A DNA stretch of 64,000 nucleotides from Bacteroidales bacterium (GTDB taxonomy: Bacteria; Bacteroidota; Bacteroidia; Bacteroidales; P3): positions 62,001 through 126,000 of the forward strand of contig JAFZXE010000005.1 in assembly GCA_017616895.1 (NCBI GenBank), in the 5' to 3' direction. Below, piece by piece: positions 33,349-44,079 of the stretch. The translations under genes and the position numbers were made by a program. Every line of letters begins with the position of its first letter. Positions within the stretch are counted from its first letter, which is position 1. Below the pieces are notes generated by a model. That model searched no databases and was not told the origin of the DNA. It was given only the letters and a program-made list of their open reading frames with translations.

Positions 33349-36027
33349 TTGAAAAAACTTCTTCTGATAGACGGGATGGCGGCGGTTTACAGGGCCTACT
33401 ACGCCTTGGGTCGCACGGCGCGTAAGAACTCGAAGGGCATGAACACAGCCGCTTCGCTGGGGTTCACCACCACGCTCTACGACCTTCTGCGCACCCAGCA
33501 GCCGACGCATGTGGCGGTGGCGTTTGACCTCTCGAAACCCACCTTCCGCCACGAGATGTACGAACAGTACAAAGCCAACCGCGAGGCGATGCCCGAAGAC
33601 ATACAGCAGGCTCTGCCCTACATACACCAGATTATCGCCGCCATGAACATCGCCGAGCTCACCTGCGAAGGCTACGAGGCTGACGACGTGATAGGTACGG
33701 TATCGCACATCGCTGAAAAGCAGGGTTTTGACGAAGTGGTCATGGTGACGCCCGACAAAGACTTCGCTCAGCTCGTGACCGACAAGGTACACCTCTACAG
33801 ATTCGGCAAGATGGGCACACAGGACATGCTTTTCCGCCCTGCCGACGTGTGTGAGAAATGGTGCGTGAGCGACTGCCGTCAGATAATAGACCTGCTCGGA
33901 CTTTGGGGCGACTCGTCGGACAACATTCCAGGCATTCCAGGGGTGGGGGAGAAGACCGCCAAGAAACTCATAGCACAGTTCGGCTCCATCGAGTCGATGG
34001 TGGAGAAGGTCGATGAAATAAAGAACGACAAGCTGCGCGAGCTGGTGCGTCAACATTCCGACAACGCTCTCTTCTCGAAGAAGCTGGCAACCATAGCATT
34101 GGACGCACCGGTGGAGTTCAGCGAGGAACAGCTTTCGCTTAAGAAACCCGACTATGCAAAGCTGCACGAGCTGTTTGACCTGCTGGAGTTCAAAAACCTC
34201 TCCAAACGTATATTCACCGACCTGAGCATCCGCGATCCCGAAGAGGCGATGAAATGGCAGGCTTCGGCAGCCGCCAGTCAGCAACCATCAGCTGGCGGCC
34301 AGCAGTCAGGCACTGGCCGTACGGGCGATAACAGTGGGCAACCGACCCTCTTCGACCAAGTGGAGATGCCCTCGGGCACCATCGAAGCCTCGTCGGCCGA
34401 CCGAGTCATCCTCGACCTCATGCCCTCTGGCGGTGACGTGGCGGTCTATATCTCCGGCGCCGAGATAGCGTTGGCCACCAATGCCGACATGGTTTACAGC
34501 CGCAAGATAGGCAATACCGACCTCAAAACCCTTCGGCAGCTGCTGGGCAACCCCGACACGCTGAAGATATGCTACGACCTTAAGAATCTGAAATACACGC
34601 TTGAAGAGTTGGACGTCGAGCTGCGAGGTCAGGTCTTTGACGTCCAGCTGGCACATTATCTGGTCGATGCCGAAGCTCGCCACACCTTCGACTACATCTG
34701 CAGCTCGGTGCTGGGCTTCTCCGTATCTGACTCCGAAGGGGCTGCCACAGCCCTCTGGCTGCTATACCCCAAGCTCTCCGGACAACTGCATGAGGCGGGG
34801 CTGGAAAAGCTCTACAACGAGGTTGAACTGCCTTTGGTAGATGTGCTGATGAGCATGGAGCGCGAAGGGGTGAGCATCAATGTCGAGGCGCTGCGCGACT
34901 ATTCGTCACGCCTCACCGCCGAACGCGCCGAAATCGAAAAGAGTATATACGAAACCGTCGGACATTCGTTCAACATAAACTCACCCAAACAGCTGGGCGA
35001 AGTGCTGTATGACGAGCTGAAAATCACCGACAAACCGCCGCTCACCTCAACAAAGCAGTACTCCACTTCGGAGGATGTGCTGCTGAAGCTGAAGGCGAAG
35101 AGCCCCATAGTGGAGCAGATACTCGAATATCGCTCCATCGGCAAGCTGGTGGGCACCTATCTCGACGCCTTCCCGAAGCTGATAAATCCTACTACAGGAA
35201 GGCTGCACACCATTTACAACCAAGCGGTTACAGCCACTGGTCGGCTCAGCTCGTCTAATCCCAACCTGCAGAACATACCCATCCGCACCGAGCGGGGCAA
35301 GGAGATAAGGAGGGCCTTCGTAGCACGCGACGCCGACCACCTTATCATGGCGGCCGACTATTCGCAGATTGAGCTGAGAATCATAGCTTCGCTGGCAAAA
35401 GACCGCCACATGCTTGAGGCCTTCAACAGCCATTTCGACATACACGCCGCCACAGCGGCGAAGATATACAAGCTGCCGATGGAGGAGGTCTCCAAAGACC
35501 AGCGTCGCAACGCCAAGTCGGTGAACTTCGGCATCGTATATGGAATCAGCGCCTTCGGCCTTTCTGAGCAGCTTGGAATACCTCGCTCCGAGGCTGCCGA
35601 TCTGATAAAAGAATATTTCGCACAGTATCCCGACATCAAGGCGTTTATCGACAAGTCGGTCGAGTTTGCCCACCAGTACGGCTATGCTCAGACACTCCTT
35701 GGACGGCGTCGTTACCTATACGACATCAACTCTCGCAACGCCTCGCTCAGGTCTTTCGCCGAGCGCAATGCGGTGAACATGCCCATACAAGGCACTTCTG
35801 CCGATATGATAAAGATAGCCATGATACGCATCTTCAAGCGTATGCAGGGCATGCAGTCGAAGATGATATTGCAAGTACACGACGAGCTGGTGTTCGACGC
35901 CTACCGTCCTGAACTCGACGAACTGAAAGCCCTCGTAATAGAGGAGATGAAGAACGCGCTGCCGCTCGAAGGGGTGCCGATAGACGTGGGAGTCGATGTG
36001 GGCGACAACTGGCTGGATGCGCATTAG
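33349..36027 (+). CDS. polA: DNA polymerase I (exonuclease domain degenerate)
   Basis: An 892-residue protein starting at TTG (MKKLLLIDGMAAVYRAYYA fits the family start, and no ATG lies upstream). The 5' nuclease domain covers about 1-290 (PDKDFAQL, WGDSSDNIPGIPGVGEKTA). A Gln/Ser/Gly-rich linker lies at about 302-330. The following 3'-5' exonuclease-like domain lacks the D-x-E of motif I (LDLMPSG instead) and the Asp of motif II (LKYT instead of LKYD), so proofreading is probably absent. The polymerase domain is intact: DYSQIELR (motif A), RRNAKSVNFGIVYG (motif B), QVHDELVFD (motif C). It fills gaps in repair and replication. Confidence 0.95.
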   Translation: MKKLLLIDGMAAVYRAYYALGRTARKNSKGMNTAASLGFTTTLYDLLRTQQPTHVAVAFDLSKPTFRHEMYEQYKANREAMPEDIQQALPYIHQIIAAMNIAELTCEGYEADDVIGTVSHIAEKQGFDEVVMVTPDKDFAQLVTDKVHLYRFGKMGTQDMLFRPADVCEKWCVSDCRQIIDLLGLWGDSSDNIPGIPGVGEKTAKKLIAQFGSIESMVEKVDEIKNDKLRELVRQHSDNALFSKKLATIALDAPVEFSEEQLSLKKPDYAKLHELFDLLEFKNLSKRIFTDLSIRDPEEAMKWQASAAASQQPSAGGQQSGTGRTGDNSGQPTLFDQVEMPSGTIEASSADRVILDLMPSGGDVAVYISGAEIALATNADMVYSRKIGNTDLKTLRQLLGNPDTLKICYDLKNLKYTLEELDVELRGQVFDVQLAHYLVDAEARHTFDYICSSVLGFSVSDSEGAATALWLLYPKLSGQLHEAGLEKLYNEVELPLVDVLMSMEREGVSINVEALRDYSSRLTAERAEIEKSIYETVGHSFNINSPKQLGEVLYDELKITDKPPLTSTKQYSTSEDVLLKLKAKSPIVEQILEYRSIGKLVGTYLDAFPKLINPTTGRLHTIYNQAVTATGRLSSSNPNLQNIPIRTERGKEIRRAFVARDADHLIMAADYSQIELRIIASLAKDRHMLEAFNSHFDIHAATAAKIYKLPMEEVSKDQRRNAKSVNFGIVYGISAFGLSEQLGIPRSEAADLIKEYFAQYPDIKAFIDKSVEFAHQYGYAQTLLGRRRYLYDINSRNASLRSFAERNAVNMPIQGTSADMIKIAMIRIFKRMQGMQSKMILQVHDELVFDAYRPELDELKALVIEEMKNALPLEGVPIDVGVDVGDNWLDAH

Positions 36028-36144
36028 GGGGTAGTTTTAAGTTTTAAGCTGTAAGTTTTAAGTTTTAAGTGGTCTGTTACTAACGCAATAACACATTAAC
36101 GCAATAACGCAATCATAAACCATATCAACATAAACCCTATCACT
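36028..36144. repeat. Composite intergenic repeats polA-36145 gene
   Basis: TTTTAAG-type units, a GTGGTCTG piece, TAACGCAA-type units, and the ATATCAAC type up to the next start. No hairpin copy is present here. Confidence 0.7.
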
Positions 36145-36861
36145 ATGAAAACCAAATCTATTCTCCTTCTTGTCGTTTCGTTTTTTGCACTTTCGGGGTG
36201 CCATCATGGTGGCAAATCGGTGCCAGAAGACAAGCCTATAGAGTGTTCCGTCAACCCCGACGAGGTGTTCGGCACCCACTATGGCCCTCAGGATTTCCAG
36301 ATACACAACATCCTCGACCCCGTCAGCGCCGAATGGAGCGTCTACATCACGTGGCTCCCGATGCTGCCCGAAGGTACTGTCTCGCAAGACGGTCGCGATG
36401 TCATAGTTTCCGACACGGCGCTCTTCGCCCCGTTTATCGACTCGTTGATGTGGGCGCTTGGCGAATCCGCCGCCAACTACACCTTCTCGTGGCTTCCGCT
36501 CGAAGACTACGAAGAGCCGCTCTATAGATTCATGGCGGTCAATAACGAGACGCTCCTCGACGGCACCTCGGTTGTCGAGTCGTCGGCAGTCATCTCGCCC
36601 TACACACAGGAACCCGTGCTCAATTTCGTGTTCGGAATGACGCCGAACGGCGGCAATTCTCCCCAGAAAGACACCATCGCCCAACGCTGGTATCTGATAA
36701 CCAACGAAAACGTTGGTCGCAACATAGCCATCACGCTCGGTCGACGCGTCCTCAGCGCACCTATGGTGATGTGTGCCATCGAAGGCGGCAAATGTTCCGT
36801 CTCCGGCCTTACCGAAGCCGAAGCCTGCGCGACGGCAGCGATACTGTCGCAGAAAGACTGA
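36145..36861 (+). CDS. Lipoprotein with a stand-alone SecD P1-like domain
   Basis: A 238-residue protein. The signal peptide ends in LSGC, so it is a lipoprotein. The first half is unassigned. The second half (about 155-235) matches the periplasmic head of SecD in order: EPVLNFVF, NENVGRNIAITLG, RVLSAPMV, IEGGKCSVSG and TEAEAC correspond to the SecD pattern N-V-G-x-x-(L/I)-A-I-x-L-x-x-x-V-(L/I)-S-A-P, then (I)-x-G-G-x-x-x-(I/V)-x-G. There are no membrane helices of SecD. It could bind exported chains or SecDF itself, but that is inference. It starts a pair with the S9 peptidase gene 40 nt downstream. Confidence 0.75.
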   Translation: MKTKSILLLVVSFFALSGCHHGGKSVPEDKPIECSVNPDEVFGTHYGPQDFQIHNILDPVSAEWSVYITWLPMLPEGTVSQDGRDVIVSDTALFAPFIDSLMWALGESAANYTFSWLPLEDYEEPLYRFMAVNNETLLDGTSVVESSAVISPYTQEPVLNFVFGMTPNGGNSPQKDTIAQRWYLITNENVGRNIAITLGRRVLSAPMVMCAIEGGKCSVSGLTEAEACATAAILSQKD

Positions 36862-36901
36862 CAGAAGGTTAAAAATTGAAACAATAAAACAGTAATATAC
36901 T

Positions 36902-39025
36902 ATGAAACAAAATCTTATCATTGCGGCATCTCTACTGGCGCTTCTCGCCGTGTCGTGCAACAAAAATCAAAAGGATACGTCCTCAAACGAGCTCATCGGC
37001 AAGCAGGATGTGAAGGTCGAAGACGGACGCTTCACCCCCGAGGTGATGTGGAAACTGGGCAAGATGGGTGAGACGGCGGTGTCGCCGGACGGCAGCCAGA
37101 TTGCCTACACGGTGACCTACTACAACATGGAGGAGAACAAAGGCAACTCGGAGGTGTATCTTATGCCTACCGAAGGCGGCGAGGCGGTGCAGCTGACCAA
37201 GACCCCGCAGGGCGAGTTCTCGCCGGCGTGGCTTGACGACGGCACGCTGATGTTCTGCCGCGGTGAACAAATCATAAGCCTGAACATCAAAACGAAAGCT
37301 GAAAGCGTGGTAGCCGAGAGAGAAGGCGGCTTCGAGGGCTTCAAGATTGCTCCCGACGGCAGCAGCATCGTCTATATCGCCACCCTGCCGACGCAGCGTC
37401 CGGAGAAGCTGGACAAGCTGTATGCGGGATTGGACAAGACGACGGGCCGCATAAACGAGGACCTGATGTACCGCCACTGGGACCAGTGGGTTGACGAATA
37501 TCCGCACATCTACTATGTGGCGCTGAACAACGGCAAGGCCGACATGGAGAAGGCGGTCGATATACTCGACGGCGAGCCTTACGAGTGCCCGATGCGTCCG
37601 TGGGGCGGCGTGGAGCAGTATAACTACTCGCCCGACGGCCAGCAGGTGGTTTACACCTGCCGCAAGAAGACGGGCTACGACTACGCACACTCGACCAACA
37701 GCGACATCTTCCTCTACAACGTGGCTTCGAAGGAGACGAAGAACCTGAGCCAGGGCATCATGGGTTACGACCAGAACCCGGTGTTCTCGCACGACGGCAA
37801 ATATGTGGCGTGGGAGAGCATGGAGCGCGACGGCTACGAGAGCGACAAGCTGAGGCTGATGGTGGCCGACGTGGCTACGGGCGAGCGCACCGACCTGACC
37901 GAGGGGTTCGACTATGGCGTGAGCGGCATTTCGTGGACAAAGGACGACAAGGAGCTGGTGGCTACGGTGATGTATCGCGGCATGGTGGAGATTTTTGCTT
38001 TCGGCTTCGAAACCAAGGCTATACGTCAGATTTCGCACGGCTATCACGACGTGAACGGCTTCACGATGAACGGCGACAAGATTTACGCTTCGCAGGTATC
38101 GATTCAGTATCCCGCAGAAGTGTATGTTTATAACTTGAACGACAGCTGCGCCGAAGGCACCAAGCTGACGAAGATTAACGACGACGTGCTGTCGCAGGTG
38201 CGCATGGGCAAGGTGGAGGAACACTGGATAAAGACCGTTGACGGCAAGGAGATGCTGACCTGGCTTATCTATCCGTACGACTACGACTCGACGAAGACCT
38301 ATCCTGCGCTGCTCTTCTGCGAGGGCGGCCCGCAAAACATGGTGAGCCAGTTCTGGAGTACCCGTTGGAACTTCGAGGTAATGTCGGGCGCCGGCTATTT
38401 CGTGATCGCACCGAACCGCAGGGGATGTCCCGGATTCGGCATGGAGTGGCTTGAGGAAATCAGCGGCGACTATGGCGGACTCTGCATGCAGGACTACATG
38501 AGCGCTACCGACTACTTTGCCGATAACTTCAAGCAGATTGACAAAGAACGCATAGGTGCCTGCGGTGCCTCGTTTGGCGGCTACAGCATCTACTGGCTGG
38601 CGGGACACAACCACGACGTGAAAGGCTATGACGAAGGTCGCCGTTTCAAGGTGTTCCTGGCACACAACGGCATGTTCAACTTCGACCAGCAGTATCTCGA
38701 AACCGAGGAGATGTGGTTCGACAACTGGGACCTCGGCGGGCCCTACTGGGATTGGAACAACCCGCAGATAAAGAAGTCGTATGCGCAGTCGCCCCACCTG
38801 TATGTGGATAAATGGAACTCTCCGATTTGCGTGATACACTCGGAGTTCGACTTCCGTATCGTCGCTTCGCAGGGAATGGCGGCCTACAACGCTGCACAGA
38901 TGCGCCAACTGCCGAGCCGCTATCTCTACTTCCCCGACGAGACGCACTGGGTGTTGAAACCGCAGAACTCCCTGCTGTGGCACAGAAACTTCATCGACTG
39001 GTTCGACCAGTGGCTGAAGAAGTGA
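36902..39025 (+). CDS. S9 family prolyl oligopeptidase-type lipoprotein
   Basis: A 707-residue protein with a lipobox LAVSC at 15-19. Residues about 40-430 are a beta-propeller with PD40-type repeats (SPDGSQIAY, SPDGQQVVY, SHDGKYVAW). The alpha/beta-hydrolase domain follows, with the nucleophile Ser557 in GASFGGY, the Asp in HSEFDFRI and the His in DETHW. S9 enzymes (dipeptidyl or acyl-aminoacyl peptidases) trim peptides, here at the cell surface or in the periplasm. All catalytic residues are seen. A double copy of the stop-associated hairpin starts at the base after its TGA. Confidence 0.93.
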   Translation: MKQNLIIAASLLALLAVSCNKNQKDTSSNELIGKQDVKVEDGRFTPEVMWKLGKMGETAVSPDGSQIAYTVTYYNMEENKGNSEVYLMPTEGGEAVQLTKTPQGEFSPAWLDDGTLMFCRGEQIISLNIKTKAESVVAEREGGFEGFKIAPDGSSIVYIATLPTQRPEKLDKLYAGLDKTTGRINEDLMYRHWDQWVDEYPHIYYVALNNGKADMEKAVDILDGEPYECPMRPWGGVEQYNYSPDGQQVVYTCRKKTGYDYAHSTNSDIFLYNVASKETKNLSQGIMGYDQNPVFSHDGKYVAWESMERDGYESDKLRLMVADVATGERTDLTEGFDYGVSGISWTKDDKELVATVMYRGMVEIFAFGFETKAIRQISHGYHDVNGFTMNGDKIYASQVSIQYPAEVYVYNLNDSCAEGTKLTKINDDVLSQVRMGKVEEHWIKTVDGKEMLTWLIYPYDYDSTKTYPALLFCEGGPQNMVSQFWSTRWNFEVMSGAGYFVIAPNRRGCPGFGMEWLEEISGDYGGLCMQDYMSATDYFADNFKQIDKERIGACGASFGGYSIYWLAGHNHDVKGYDEGRRFKVFLAHNGMFNFDQQYLETEEMWFDNWDLGGPYWDWNNPQIKKSYAQSPHLYVDKWNSPICVIHSEFDFRIVASQGMAAYNAAQMRQLPSRYLYFPDETHWVLKPQNSLLWHRNFIDWFDQWLKK

Positions 39026-39065
39026 GTGCGTGCCCGCACAGGGGTCCGTGCCCGCACAGGGCAAT
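39026..39065 (+). repeat. Stop-associated hairpin repeat, double copy (after S9 peptidase)
   Basis: Two copies in tandem: 39026-39043 and 39044-39065. The second begins GTCCG but keeps CGCAC on the right arm, a mixed form with one mismatch. Confidence 0.85.
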
Positions 39066-39205
39066 TATCTAGTTTTAAGATTTAAGCTGTAAGTTTTAAG
39101 TTTTGAGTAGTCGGTGACCAGCCACTAACGCAATCAGCCACTAACACAATCAAACAATCACGCACTAACACATTAACACATTAACGCAATAACACAATCA
39201 CACCC
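39066..39205. repeat. Composite intergenic repeats before dnaG
   Basis: TTTTAAG-type, a GGTGACCAGCCAC piece, then about ten TAACGCAA/CAATCAAA-type units directly up to the TTG start of dnaG. Confidence 0.8.
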
Positions 39206-41221
39206 TTGATCTCACAGGAAACAAAACAACGCATACTTGACGCCACTCGTATTGAGGACGTTATAGGCGATTTCGTCTCGTTGAAGAAACGCGGCGCCAA
39301 CCACATCGGCTGCTGCCCGTTCCACAACGAGAAGACTCCGTCGTTCTATGTGTCGCCGTCGAAGGGCATTTTCAAATGCTTCGGCTGCGGCGAGAGCGGC
39401 GATGCGGTGTCGTTCCTGATGAAGCACGAGCACTACACCTATCCCGAAGCGCTGAAGTGGCTGGCGCAGAAGTACAACATAACCATCGAGGAGGAACAGC
39501 TCACCGAGGAGCAGCAGCAGAGACGCGACATGAGGGACTCGTTGTTCCATGTGTCGGAGTTTGCCGAGAAGTATTTCGTCGAGACGATGATGGATACAGA
39601 GATAGGGCAGGCGGTAGGTCTCGGCTATTTCCACGAGCGCGGTCTTTCTGACGAGATTATCAAGAAGTTCGGCCTCGGCTACAGCCCTGATGAATGGCGA
39701 GCCTTCACCGACTACGCCCTGAAAAACGGCTACTCGAAGGAAGTGCTCGAAAAGACAGGCCTCACCATATTCAAGGATGACGGCAAGATGTACGACCGCT
39801 TCCGTGGACGTGTGACATTCCCGATATACAGCGTGAGCGGACGGGTGCTGGGGTTCAGCTGCCGCATCCTCTCTAAAGAGAAGCAGGCGGCGAAATACGT
39901 CAACTCGCCCGACTCGGACATATACAACAAAGGCCACATACTCTACGGCCTATTCCAAGCCAAGAACGCCATCTCAAGAGCAAACAAATGCTATCTGGTG
40001 GAGGGCAACCTCGACGTGATTTCGATGCACCAGTCGGGTGTTGAAAACACGGTGGCGCCATGCGGTACATCGTTCACCATAGATCAGGTCAGACTCATCA
40101 AGCGCTACACGCCCAATGTGACGATTGTGTTCGACTCGGACGCCGCAGGCATCAACGCCACCCACAAGGCTGCCAACCTGCTTTTCAGTGAGGGTATGAA
40201 GGTGCGCTGCGTGCTCTTTCCCGACGGCGACGACCCCGACAGTTTCGCCCAGCGCAATGGCTCTACAGCCCTTCAGGAATACCTCGCCCAGCACGAGGAG
40301 AACTTTATCCTCTACAAAGCGCGTATCACCAGCGAAGAGATAAAGCGCGACCCGATTCGCAAGTCGGAACTGGTTGGTAAGATTGTCGATTCGATAGCGT
40401 TGGTGCCAGACCTTATCGAAAGGTCGGATTATATACAGCAGTGCGCAAGCCTTTTCGCTACGCCCGAGCAGACGCTGGCCAACAACGTGGCGAAGGCAAT
40501 AGCGCTGCACAAACAACAGGAGTGGAAACTGCAGCAACAGCAGGCTTCGGGCGCTCAAACCGACCAGCCGTCGGCCGACTCTCAGCCGCAATCCGATGCT
40601 GCAGGACCTGTTGTCCCGGTGGTGCAGGCTCCCCGTCAGGACGAGTTCAAGAGCCTCAACCCCGCCGAAGCGCAGGAACGAAATCTTATCGGCGTGCTGA
40701 TTCGATTTGGCGACTCGAACATCAACTGGACCTATACGAATATCGAAGGCAAAGAGGTGACCGAGCTGATGCCGGTTGCGTCGGTTATTGTCAGCACTGT
40801 ACTTTCCGCGAAGCTGTCGTTCGCCAACCCGTTGTATCAAAAAGTGTTCGACCAATGCCTTGAGGCTTTGAAGCAGGAGAAAATCATCACCGCCACGCAG
40901 TTTGCTGCAAGCGATGACGCCGAGGTTCGCGACCTTGCCATTTCGCTTATGGTGCAACCCTACGAGGTGAGCGAACGCTGGCTGACCGACAAAGGCATCG
41001 CAACCCCAAGCGAGCAACAGCGGCTGCCCAGCGACGTCAGGGATTCGCTGCTCCATTTCCGCCTGAAGAAGGTCGAAAGCGAGATGGACGCCTGTCTGCA
41101 GCAACTCAAGACCGAGCCCGATGAAGACATGCGTATGGCGCTGGTGCAACGCTTCGGCCAACTCCAGAAAGTCAAGAAAGCCATAGGACAGGATTTACGC
41201 ATAGTCATAACCGCCCGGTAG
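39206..41221 (+). CDS. dnaG: DNA primase
   Basis: A 671-residue protein starting at TTG (ISQETKQRILDATRIEDVIG is the family start). The zinc-binding domain shows CCPFHNEKTPSF and FKCFGCGESGD. The catalytic core has VEGNLDVISMHQSG and FDSDAAG, the TOPRIM acidic residues. A Gln/Ala/Ser-rich linker lies at about 440-470, and a C-terminal helical domain should contact the replicative helicase. It makes RNA primers for replication. The stop-associated hairpin follows the TAG directly. Confidence 0.96.
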   Translation: MISQETKQRILDATRIEDVIGDFVSLKKRGANHIGCCPFHNEKTPSFYVSPSKGIFKCFGCGESGDAVSFLMKHEHYTYPEALKWLAQKYNITIEEEQLTEEQQQRRDMRDSLFHVSEFAEKYFVETMMDTEIGQAVGLGYFHERGLSDEIIKKFGLGYSPDEWRAFTDYALKNGYSKEVLEKTGLTIFKDDGKMYDRFRGRVTFPIYSVSGRVLGFSCRILSKEKQAAKYVNSPDSDIYNKGHILYGLFQAKNAISRANKCYLVEGNLDVISMHQSGVENTVAPCGTSFTIDQVRLIKRYTPNVTIVFDSDAAGINATHKAANLLFSEGMKVRCVLFPDGDDPDSFAQRNGSTALQEYLAQHEENFILYKARITSEEIKRDPIRKSELVGKIVDSIALVPDLIERSDYIQQCASLFATPEQTLANNVAKAIALHKQQEWKLQQQQASGAQTDQPSADSQPQSDAAGPVVPVVQAPRQDEFKSLNPAEAQERNLIGVLIRFGDSNINWTYTNIEGKEVTELMPVASVIVSTVLSAKLSFANPLYQKVFDQCLEALKQEKIITATQFAASDDAEVRDLAISLMVQPYEVSERWLTDKGIATPSEQQRLPSDVRDSLLHFRLKKVESEMDACLQQLKTEPDEDMRMALVQRFGQLQKVKKAIGQDLRIVITAR

Positions 41222-41243
41222 GTGCGTGCCCGCACAGGGCAAT
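41222..41243 (+). repeat. Stop-associated hairpin repeat (after dnaG)
   Basis: A full consensus copy that starts right after the TAG of dnaG, followed by TATTAAG-type and AATTCAC-type modules up to about 41400. Confidence 0.85.
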
Positions 41244-41430
41244 TATTAAGTATTAAGTTGTAAGTTCTAAGTATTAAGTTTTAAGTAGATAGCAAATCGG
41301 TATTGGCAATTCACAATTCACACATGCTTTAGCATTGATGAGCACCTTTGAATAAAATATAATCAAGCGAATAATTCACAATTCACTATTCACAAAAAAA
41401 CATTCACCCCTATCAACATAACCCCCGAAA

Positions 41431-42708
<1,278 letters not shown>

Positions 42709-42818
42709 GCTCAGTGGTCGGCGATGATTAATTATGAATTTTGAACTTTGAATTTTGAATTTTGAAGATAGGAAACATATCAACATAACAACATATCAAC
42801 ATATCAACATATTAAACC

Positions 42819-44060
42819 TTGAAAACCGGCGACATTCAGATATCTCTACCCACCTCCAAAAGCCTCTCCATCCGTTGGCTGCTGCTCAACTATATGTATG
42901 GTGGCGGGATTCCGCTTTCCGGCATCTCCACCGCCGACGACGTCAAAGTCCTCCGCCATCTGCTCGCCTCCCTCAGCCGCTGTGATAAAACCTCCGAACC
43001 CGAACTCACCCTCGACTGCGGCGAAAGCGGCACCGTCGCGCGTTTCCTCCTCGCTTTCCTCGCCACCCAACCCCTCGGCACCGTCATCCTCGACGGCCAA
43101 CCCTCTCTCCGCCAGCGTCCTATGGCTCCGCTCGTCAAAGCCCTACGTCGCCTCGGCGGCTCCACTATTGAATACCTCGCCGACGAAGGCTGTCTGCCAC
43201 TCAAAGTCACCGGAGGGTCACCCGAGATGAAGGTCGTCGAAATCGACCCCTCCCAGAGCGGACAGTTTGTCTCCGCTCTCGCCCTTGCCGCCGCAGCGAC
43301 TCCAAGAGGCCTGCATGTCCGTATGGTTAAACCTCCTATGTCACGCTCTTATATCGAGATGACCTGCCAACTCCTCTCACAGGTCGGTGCCGCCAACGAC
43401 TACGCACCCAATCATACCACCATACGTGTACAACCCCTCGAAAATCGTCATTTCGCGCGACCTGTGCAGATAGAGCGCGACTGGTCGGCAGCTGCATTCT
43501 TCTATATGGCGGCTGTCTTTCTACCTCGCCGAAGGATTCGCCTCACCACCCTCTCCCGCAACTCCCTCCAGGGCGACCGCGTCGCAGCAGACCTTTTCAA
43601 GTCGTTGGGTGTCAAGACCGTTGAGTCACGCTCGCCCTATCGCAACACACGTTCCTTGGTTATCGAAGGCGGCGGCGAAATAAGCAAAGGGCTGGTTTAT
43701 GATTTCAGCGACTGCCCCGACCTCGTCATCCCCGTAGCCGTAACTTGTGCAGCTATGGGTGTTGAAGCCTGGCTTTCAGGACTTGGCACGCTGCGATTCA
43801 AAGAGTGCGACCGTTTCACCGCTTTGGCTGAAGAACTGCGCAAGATGGGAGCCGAAGTGGATACCGGCACCGACAAAATGCACATCGCACCCTCTGCGCT
43901 TATGCCGAAACTCCCGGTCAAGACCTACGGCGACCACCGTATGGCAATGGCCTTCGGGGTGTTGACGCTGCTGTTTCCCGATATGGTGGTTGAAGGCAAA
44001 GAAGTGGTAAGCAAGTCGTTCCCCGACTTCTGGAACCAGTTGGCGTTGGTTGACCAATAA
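42819..44060 (+). CDS. aroA: 3-phosphoshikimate 1-carboxyvinyltransferase (EPSP synthase)
   Basis: A 413-residue protein starting at TTG (MKTGDIQISLPTSKSLSIRWLLL; the S-K-S is the substrate loop). Further marks are DCGESGTVARFLLAFLA, SRSYIEMT, DPSQSGQFVSAL, and in the second half FKECDRFTALAEELRKMGA, with KTYGDHRMAMAFG. It transfers enolpyruvate to shikimate-3-phosphate in aromatic amino-acid synthesis. The order and length are normal. miaA follows after 19 nt, so the pair is probably an operon. Confidence 0.95.
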   Translation: MKTGDIQISLPTSKSLSIRWLLLNYMYGGGIPLSGISTADDVKVLRHLLASLSRCDKTSEPELTLDCGESGTVARFLLAFLATQPLGTVILDGQPSLRQRPMAPLVKALRRLGGSTIEYLADEGCLPLKVTGGSPEMKVVEIDPSQSGQFVSALALAAAATPRGLHVRMVKPPMSRSYIEMTCQLLSQVGAANDYAPNHTTIRVQPLENRHFARPVQIERDWSAAAFFYMAAVFLPRRRIRLTTLSRNSLQGDRVAADLFKSLGVKTVESRSPYRNTRSLVIEGGGEISKGLVYDFSDCPDLVIPVAVTCAAMGVEAWLSGLGTLRFKECDRFTALAEELRKMGAEVDTGTDKMHIAPSALMPKLPVKTYGDHRMAMAFGVLTLLFPDMVVEGKEVVSKSFPDFWNQLALVDQ

Positions 44061-44079
44061 CCCATAATTTCTATTTGTT

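Noticed and set aside
36983-39064. A 693-codon minus-strand reading frame opposite the S9 peptidase
   Set aside because: Antisense shadow; the plus-strand protein has all catalytic motifs.
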